In this document: piece by piece, positions 5,430 through 8,969 of the stretch
Layout: each line of letters opens with the position of its first letter
Numbering within the stretch: position 1 is the first letter of the stretch
Assembly (NCBI GenBank): GCA_927798505.1
Contig: CAKMNE010000051.1
Span: 1-8,969 of the forward strand
Reading direction: 5' to 3'
Origin: an uncultured Bacteroidales bacterium
Lineage (GTDB): Bacteria > Bacteroidota > Bacteroidia > Bacteroidales > UBA932
DNA: 8,969 nt
Notes under the pieces: model-generated
The model's database searches: none
What the model was told of the DNA's origin: nothing
Seen by the model: only the letters and a program-made list of their open reading frames with translations
Program-made: the position numbers and the translations under genes

Positions 5430-8171
5430 TTGCACAAAACGTTCTTCAAATATCTTACGCTTGCCGCGGCTTTGCTACTTATGTTCAGCATAGACGTTGC
5501 GGCACAACGTCCGGCCCGTGGCTCAAAGCCTCTGGCAGGAGGAGTCCGTCCAAAGAAGGAGGTTGCTCCGCCTGATTCCTCCGAGCTTGCGCGCAGGGAT
5601 AGCATCCATAGGGCGGATTCCCTGTTCCGCGTGGACTCACTGGATGCCTTGAAGAGCAGTTCACTCTCGATGCCGGCCTTCTCCAATGCAAGGGACTCCA
5701 TAGTGGAGGTGTTCAGCGAAGGCAAAAGGCTGATTCTCTACTATGGTGACGTCACCGTCAAATACCAGGACATGACCCTTACCGCCGAGCGTATGGACTA
5801 CGATGTCAACAGCGGAATAGTCTATGCGCGCGGAGTGCTTGACACCCTTACCGGAGAGTGGATAGGCCGCCCTGTGATGACCCAGGGCAAACAGACCTAC
5901 AAGATGAACGAATTGCGGTACAATTTCAACAACCGCAAGGCGGATATACGCACGGCGGTGACTTCCGAAGACGAAGGCCTGCTGCACGGTGAGCATATTA
6001 AGATGATGCCGGACAATTCCATCAATGTGGACAAGGGAAGATATACGGTCTGCGATTTGGAGCATCCGCATTACTGGATGGAACTCTCGGTCGCCAAAGT
6101 GGTTACCAAGCCGTCCAGAAAAACGGTGTTCGGCCCTGCGCATCTGGTGGTGGGAGATGTTCATCTTCCAATAGGCATTCCTTTCGGATTCATACCGAAG
6201 CGCCCGGAAAGGGCTACCGGTTTCCTTATGCCTACTTTCGGCGAGGAGACCGCGCGAGGATTCTATATGAAGGATGCGGGTATGTATTTCGTGTTCGGAG
6301 ACTATCTTGACCTTTCCGTTACCGGAGATTACTACACCCTCGGTTCATGGGCCCTGGACGTCAACTCCCGCTACAAGGTCAATTACAAGTGCAACGGTTC
6401 GCTCTCCCTTAACATATCAAAGGACAAGACAGGAGAAAAAGGCGCTCCCGATTACTACGAAAGCGGCAACTTCGGAGTGAAATGGTCTCATTCCCAGGAC
6501 TCCAAGGCTCATCCGGGAACCTCGTTCAGCGCATCGGTCAACTTCTCCAGCCCTTCCAACAGCAAGTACAACTCCCACTCGGTTGGCGAGGCCTTGCAGA
6601 ACCAGATTTCTTCTTCCATCTCCTTTGCCCGCAATTTCGGGGGCAAGGTAAACCTCTCGGTCAATGCCCTGCACAGCCAGAACTCGAGGGACAGCTCATA
6701 TACCTTTACCCTGCCTAACGTTACCCTTTCGGTAAGCACCTTCTATCCTTTCAAACAGAAGAACCGTGTGGGCAAAGAGAAAGCCTGGGAAAAAATCTCC
6801 TTCGGCTACAATACGACTCTGCAGAACAAGATCAATTTCAAGGCAAGCGAATTCGGAGAGGAAGGATTCCTTGACAAGTTCAAGAACGGAATGACGCACA
6901 ATTTCTCCATTGGTCTTCCGTCCTTCCAATTGTTCAAATACATAAACTTCAATCCGTCACTGAGCTACGGCATGAACTGGTTCTTCAGGGCCAGCGAAGC
7001 GCAGTACAATCCCGAGACCAACAAGGTCGAGGTCACCGAGGGCAAGGCATTCAGGAATTTCGGAATCACCCAGACCTATTCCGGTTCCGTATCCATGAGC
7101 ACACGCCTTTACGGAATGTTCAACTTCGGACGCTACTCCAAGGTGCAGGCCATACGCCACGTCATATCCCCTTCCCTCAACATGTCCTTCAGACCGGAAC
7201 TGGGCACCTATGCCAACGGTTACAGGACCTATTCCTATACCGACGTGAACGGGGTTGCTCAGGAGTACGAATACAATATCTATCAGGGCCAGCTCTATTC
7301 CGCACCGTCAAAGGGCAAGAGTGCGACCGCAACCCTTTCCATAGGCAACAATCTGGAGGCCAAGGTAAGGGACTATGCCGACACTACAGGCAAGGGGACG
7401 AAGAAGGTCAAGCTCATTGACAATCTCAATTTCTCGACCGGTTACAACTTCCTCAAGGACTCGCTCAAGATGAACACCATCAGCGCCTCGATGTCCACAA
7501 ACCTCTTCAATAAAGTCAATATTTCAGCCAGTGCCGCCTTCGACCCTTATGCAATCGATTCCAAGGGTAAGCAGTACAACAAGTTTGCGGTAATGGCCGG
7601 TCAGGGACTTGCCCGTTTCACCAATGCATCCGCCTCCGCTTCCTATTCCATTTCCGGAAAAGGACATATAGACGGAAATGACGGAGGCAACGGAGGGGCA
7701 GATGGAGGCAGGTCTTCGGATACCCATACGGCTGATTATTACAAGCGTATGTATTATCATCCGGTCACCGGGGAATACGTGCCTGGAGGCTGGTTGTACT
7801 ACACCAATCCGGATGTTCCATGGTCACTGAATTTCAATACCAGTTTCTCCTGCCGCAGGTCATACCAGTACAACAGCAAGGATGAAACCCTGCAGAAGAA
7901 GGACACTTTTACCGGGACGTTGAACATTTCCGGAAACATAAAGCTTACGCCGAAATTGTCCATCAATGCCAGTTCCGGTTATGATTTCATCGCAAAGCAG
8001 ATCACTACCACCCAGCTCAGTGCGAGCTACGATCTCCACTGCTTCAACATCCAGGTTTCCTGGGTGCCTCTCGGAACATGGCAGTCCTACAGTTTCAAGA
8101 TTGCGGCAAATGCGGCTTCGCTTGCCGACCTTCTGCGCTTCAAGAAGAGCAGCAGTTACTGGGACAATTAG
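5430..8171 (+). CDS. lptD: LPS-assembly outer-membrane protein LptD (OstA-like plus beta-barrel), probable TTG start
   Basis: This 913-residue outer-membrane protein is the likely final step of lipopolysaccharide transport, inserting LPS into the outer leaflet with LptE. From TTG 5430 it reads (M)HKTFFKYLTLAAALLLMF..., a textbook signal peptide ending near DVAAQ; the ATG at 5481 would cut off the hydrophobic core. Next comes a linker with repeated R-x-DS steps (about 55-71), an OstA-like beta-jellyroll (about 91-205), the Bacteroidota-typical CDLEHPH (C208) and PFGFIPKR (251-258), then a long beta-barrel rich in alternating aromatic and Ser/Asn residues, ending in SSSYWDN. There are four cysteines (C208 and three in the barrel), but not the N-terminal Cys and Cys-Cys pair used in E. 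coli LptD. A Gly/Asn/Asp-rich loop covers 745-764. It is divergent from the amidase gene. Confidence 0.88.
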   Translation: MHKTFFKYLTLAAALLLMFSIDVAAQRPARGSKPLAGGVRPKKEVAPPDSSELARRDSIHRADSLFRVDSLDALKSSSLSMPAFSNARDSIVEVFSEGKRLILYYGDVTVKYQDMTLTAERMDYDVNSGIVYARGVLDTLTGEWIGRPVMTQGKQTYKMNELRYNFNNRKADIRTAVTSEDEGLLHGEHIKMMPDNSINVDKGRYTVCDLEHPHYWMELSVAKVVTKPSRKTVFGPAHLVVGDVHLPIGIPFGFIPKRPERATGFLMPTFGEETARGFYMKDAGMYFVFGDYLDLSVTGDYYTLGSWALDVNSRYKVNYKCNGSLSLNISKDKTGEKGAPDYYESGNFGVKWSHSQDSKAHPGTSFSASVNFSSPSNSKYNSHSVGEALQNQISSSISFARNFGGKVNLSVNALHSQNSRDSSYTFTLPNVTLSVSTFYPFKQKNRVGKEKAWEKISFGYNTTLQNKINFKASEFGEEGFLDKFKNGMTHNFSIGLPSFQLFKYINFNPSLSYGMNWFFRASEAQYNPETNKVEVTEGKAFRNFGITQTYSGSVSMSTRLYGMFNFGRYSKVQAIRHVISPSLNMSFRPELGTYANGYRTYSYTDVNGVAQEYEYNIYQGQLYSAPSKGKSATATLSIGNNLEAKVRDYADTTGKGTKKVKLIDNLNFSTGYNFLKDSLKMNTISASMSTNLFNKVNISASAAFDPYAIDSKGKQYNKFAVMAGQGLARFTNASASASYSISGKGHIDGNDGGNGGADGGRSSDTHTADYYKRMYYHPVTGEYVPGGWLYYTNPDVPWSLNFNTSFSCRRSYQYNSKDETLQKKDTFTGTLNISGNIKLTPKLSINASSGYDFIAKQITTTQLSASYDLHCFNIQVSWVPLGTWQSYSFKIAANAASLADLLRFKKSSSYWDN

Positions 8172-8189
8172 CAATGCCGGTGCAGGGAC

Positions 8190-8219
8190 TTGTATTATCA
8201 AATCTTTTTGTTACCTTTG
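8190..8219 (+). promoter_or_regulatory. Promoter for rho, Bacteroidota consensus
   Basis: TTG (8190-8192), a 19-bp spacer and TACCTTTG (8212-8219) match the Bacteroidota -33/-7 promoter well. The element begins 19 bp after the lptD stop codon, so rho probably has its own transcript with a leader of about 58 nt. I see no clear lptD terminator before it. Confidence 0.7.
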
Positions 8220-8240
8220 CACCGTCTTTAGAATTTTCAA

Positions 8241-8258
8241 GCGGCAAATTTCTGCCGC
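8241..8258 (+). promoter_or_regulatory. Stem-loop in the rho leader
   Basis: GCGGCA (8241-8246) and TGCCGC (8253-8258) form a perfect 6-bp GC-rich stem with a 6-base loop inside the predicted rho 5' leader, 24 bases before the ATG. No T-run follows, so it is not an intrinsic terminator. Its role is unknown. Confidence 0.4.
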
Positions 8259-8282
8259 ACACAATAAATAACATTTCAATAG

Positions 8283-8969
8283 ATGCTACATCGTCTTTCA
8301 GACCTGGATGGTATGAGCAGGGAGCAGTTGGAAGCCATAGCGCTTGAACTCCAGCTCAAATTCACCAAAAAAATCGACAACGAAAACCTTGCGTATATGA
8401 TTCTTGACGCTGAGGCGAAACAGGAATCCGCCAAGGTGGATGAAAATGTAAAACCGCGCGCAAAACGCGGCCGCAAGCCTAAAGCTGAAACTGCTGAAGC
8501 AAAAACTCCGGCTCCACAGCAGCCTGAGAATAAGCCGGCTGAGGAAAAGCCTGAATCAAAACCGGCTAAAAGGACAAAGAAAGTCTCCGACCCTTCAGCT
8601 GATTCTACCGTGGTCGCTCCTTCCGAGCAGGCTCAGCAGGCCCCGAAAGCAAAAAGAGGCCGTAAGCCAAAGGCCGCAAAAGTCGAGCCCGTACAGGAAA
8701 CGGTTTCTGCTGAGGCTCAGGCCCCGGCCCCGGCTCAGGCTCCGGCTCAGGATCCTGCAGGAGATGCTCGCAAACAGGCAATTCTCAACAGGGCGGCGGA
8801 GCGGCTGGCTATGCGCAAGCAGGCTGAATCACAGCCTCAGCAACAGCAACAGCAGCAGAAACAAGCCCAGCAGCCTCAGCAGCAGGTTCAACAGCAAGCT
8901 CAACAGCAACAGGCCCAGCAGCCTCAGCAAGCTCAGCCGCAACAGCCTAAGCCGCAGAAGCCAAAAGCT
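8283..8969 (+). CDS. rho: Transcription termination factor Rho, N-terminal part with disordered Gln-rich insert, cut by the window end
   Basis: The frame is open for 229 codons from ATG 8283 to the window edge. Residues 1-46 match the Rho N-terminal helix bundle: SDLDGMSREQLEAIALEL, then a KK-x-x-x-x-E-x-L-x-Y-x-ILD turn-helix as in other Bacteroidales Rho proteins. The known role is an RNA-dependent hexameric ATPase that ends transcription; the RNA-binding and ATPase domains lie beyond the window. Residues 47-160 are disordered (Ala/Pro/Lys/Glu) with the nine-residue motif AKRGRKPKA twice (60-68, 123-131). A charged helix-like island covers about 161-182. Residues 180-221 hold 29 glutamines in 42 positions, followed by a Pro/Lys run. 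Bacteroidota Rho proteins are known for such an insert between the N-terminal domain and the RNA-binding fold. Without the core domains the call is strong but not proven. Confidence 0.82.
   Translation, partial: MLHRLSDLDGMSREQLEAIALELQLKFTKKIDNENLAYMILDAEAKQESAKVDENVKPRAKRGRKPKAETAEAKTPAPQQPENKPAEEKPESKPAKRTKKVSDPSADSTVVAPSEQAQQAPKAKRGRKPKAAKVEPVQETVSAEAQAPAPAQAPAQDPAGDARKQAILNRAAERLAMRKQAESQPQQQQQQQKQAQQPQQQVQQQAQQQQAQQPQQAQPQQPKPQKPKA
8820..8945 (+). repeat. Low-complexity CAG/CAA tract encoding the Gln-rich part of Rho
   Basis: Codons 180-221 are mostly CAG and CAA in mixed order, broken by Ala, Pro, Lys and Val codons. The longest pure glutamine run is seven codons (8838-8858). The tract is not a uniform trinucleotide array. 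It is in frame throughout, so length changes by whole codons would leave the gene intact. Confidence 0.85.

Noticed and set aside
8820..8945. CAG/CAA tract as CRISPR or a mobile repeat
   Set aside because: No spacers or regular repeat unit; it is an in-frame Gln-rich coding tract of rho.

Overview
The window looks like core chromosome of a member of the order Bacteroidales (phylum Bacteroidota). The evidence is Bacteroidota-type promoters (a -7 element TAnnTTTG, with a TTG/TTTG about 19 bp upstream at the best ones), A/T-rich leaders without Shine-Dalgarno motifs, a biotin ligase with no DNA-binding domain, a Bacteroidota-style LptD, and a Rho factor whose N-terminal domain is followed by a long disordered tract. 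Base composition looks balanced. I cannot name a genus. There are no tRNA or rRNA genes, insertion sequences, phage genes or CRISPR repeats.

Layout, left to right. The first 54 bases are the start of a leftward gene, probably rsfS (ribosomal silencing factor), divergent from birA (biotin-protein ligase, rightward, 105-704). birA runs tail to tail into rpe with a 23-bp coding overlap. A tight leftward cluster follows in the transcription order dnaA (4188-2767), pepD (2759-1323), rpe (1326-682), with a 7-bp gap and a 4-bp ATGA overlap; these three are probably co-transcribed. Upstream of dnaA is a short AT-rich gap with a candidate dnaA promoter and a weak candidate terminator for the next gene, a secreted SPOR-containing N-acetylmuramoyl-L-alanine amidase (5377-4316, leftward). 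Divergent from it is lptD (5430-8171, rightward), which appears to start at TTG. A strong consensus promoter and a hairpin-bearing leader precede the last gene, rho (8283 onward), which is cut by the window end.

Functionally the window mixes replication initiation (DnaA), transcription termination (Rho), ribosome hibernation (RsfS), protein biotinylation (BirA), peptide and pentose-phosphate metabolism (PepD, Rpe) and envelope building (amidase and LptD, which share one promoter region). I found no convincing new multi-gene system. The points most worth following are the partial Rho with its repeated basic motif and Gln-rich tract, two divergent promoter pairs whose -7 elements face each other a few bases apart, a BirA that lacks its usual C-terminal domain, and the dnaA-pepD-rpe cluster.
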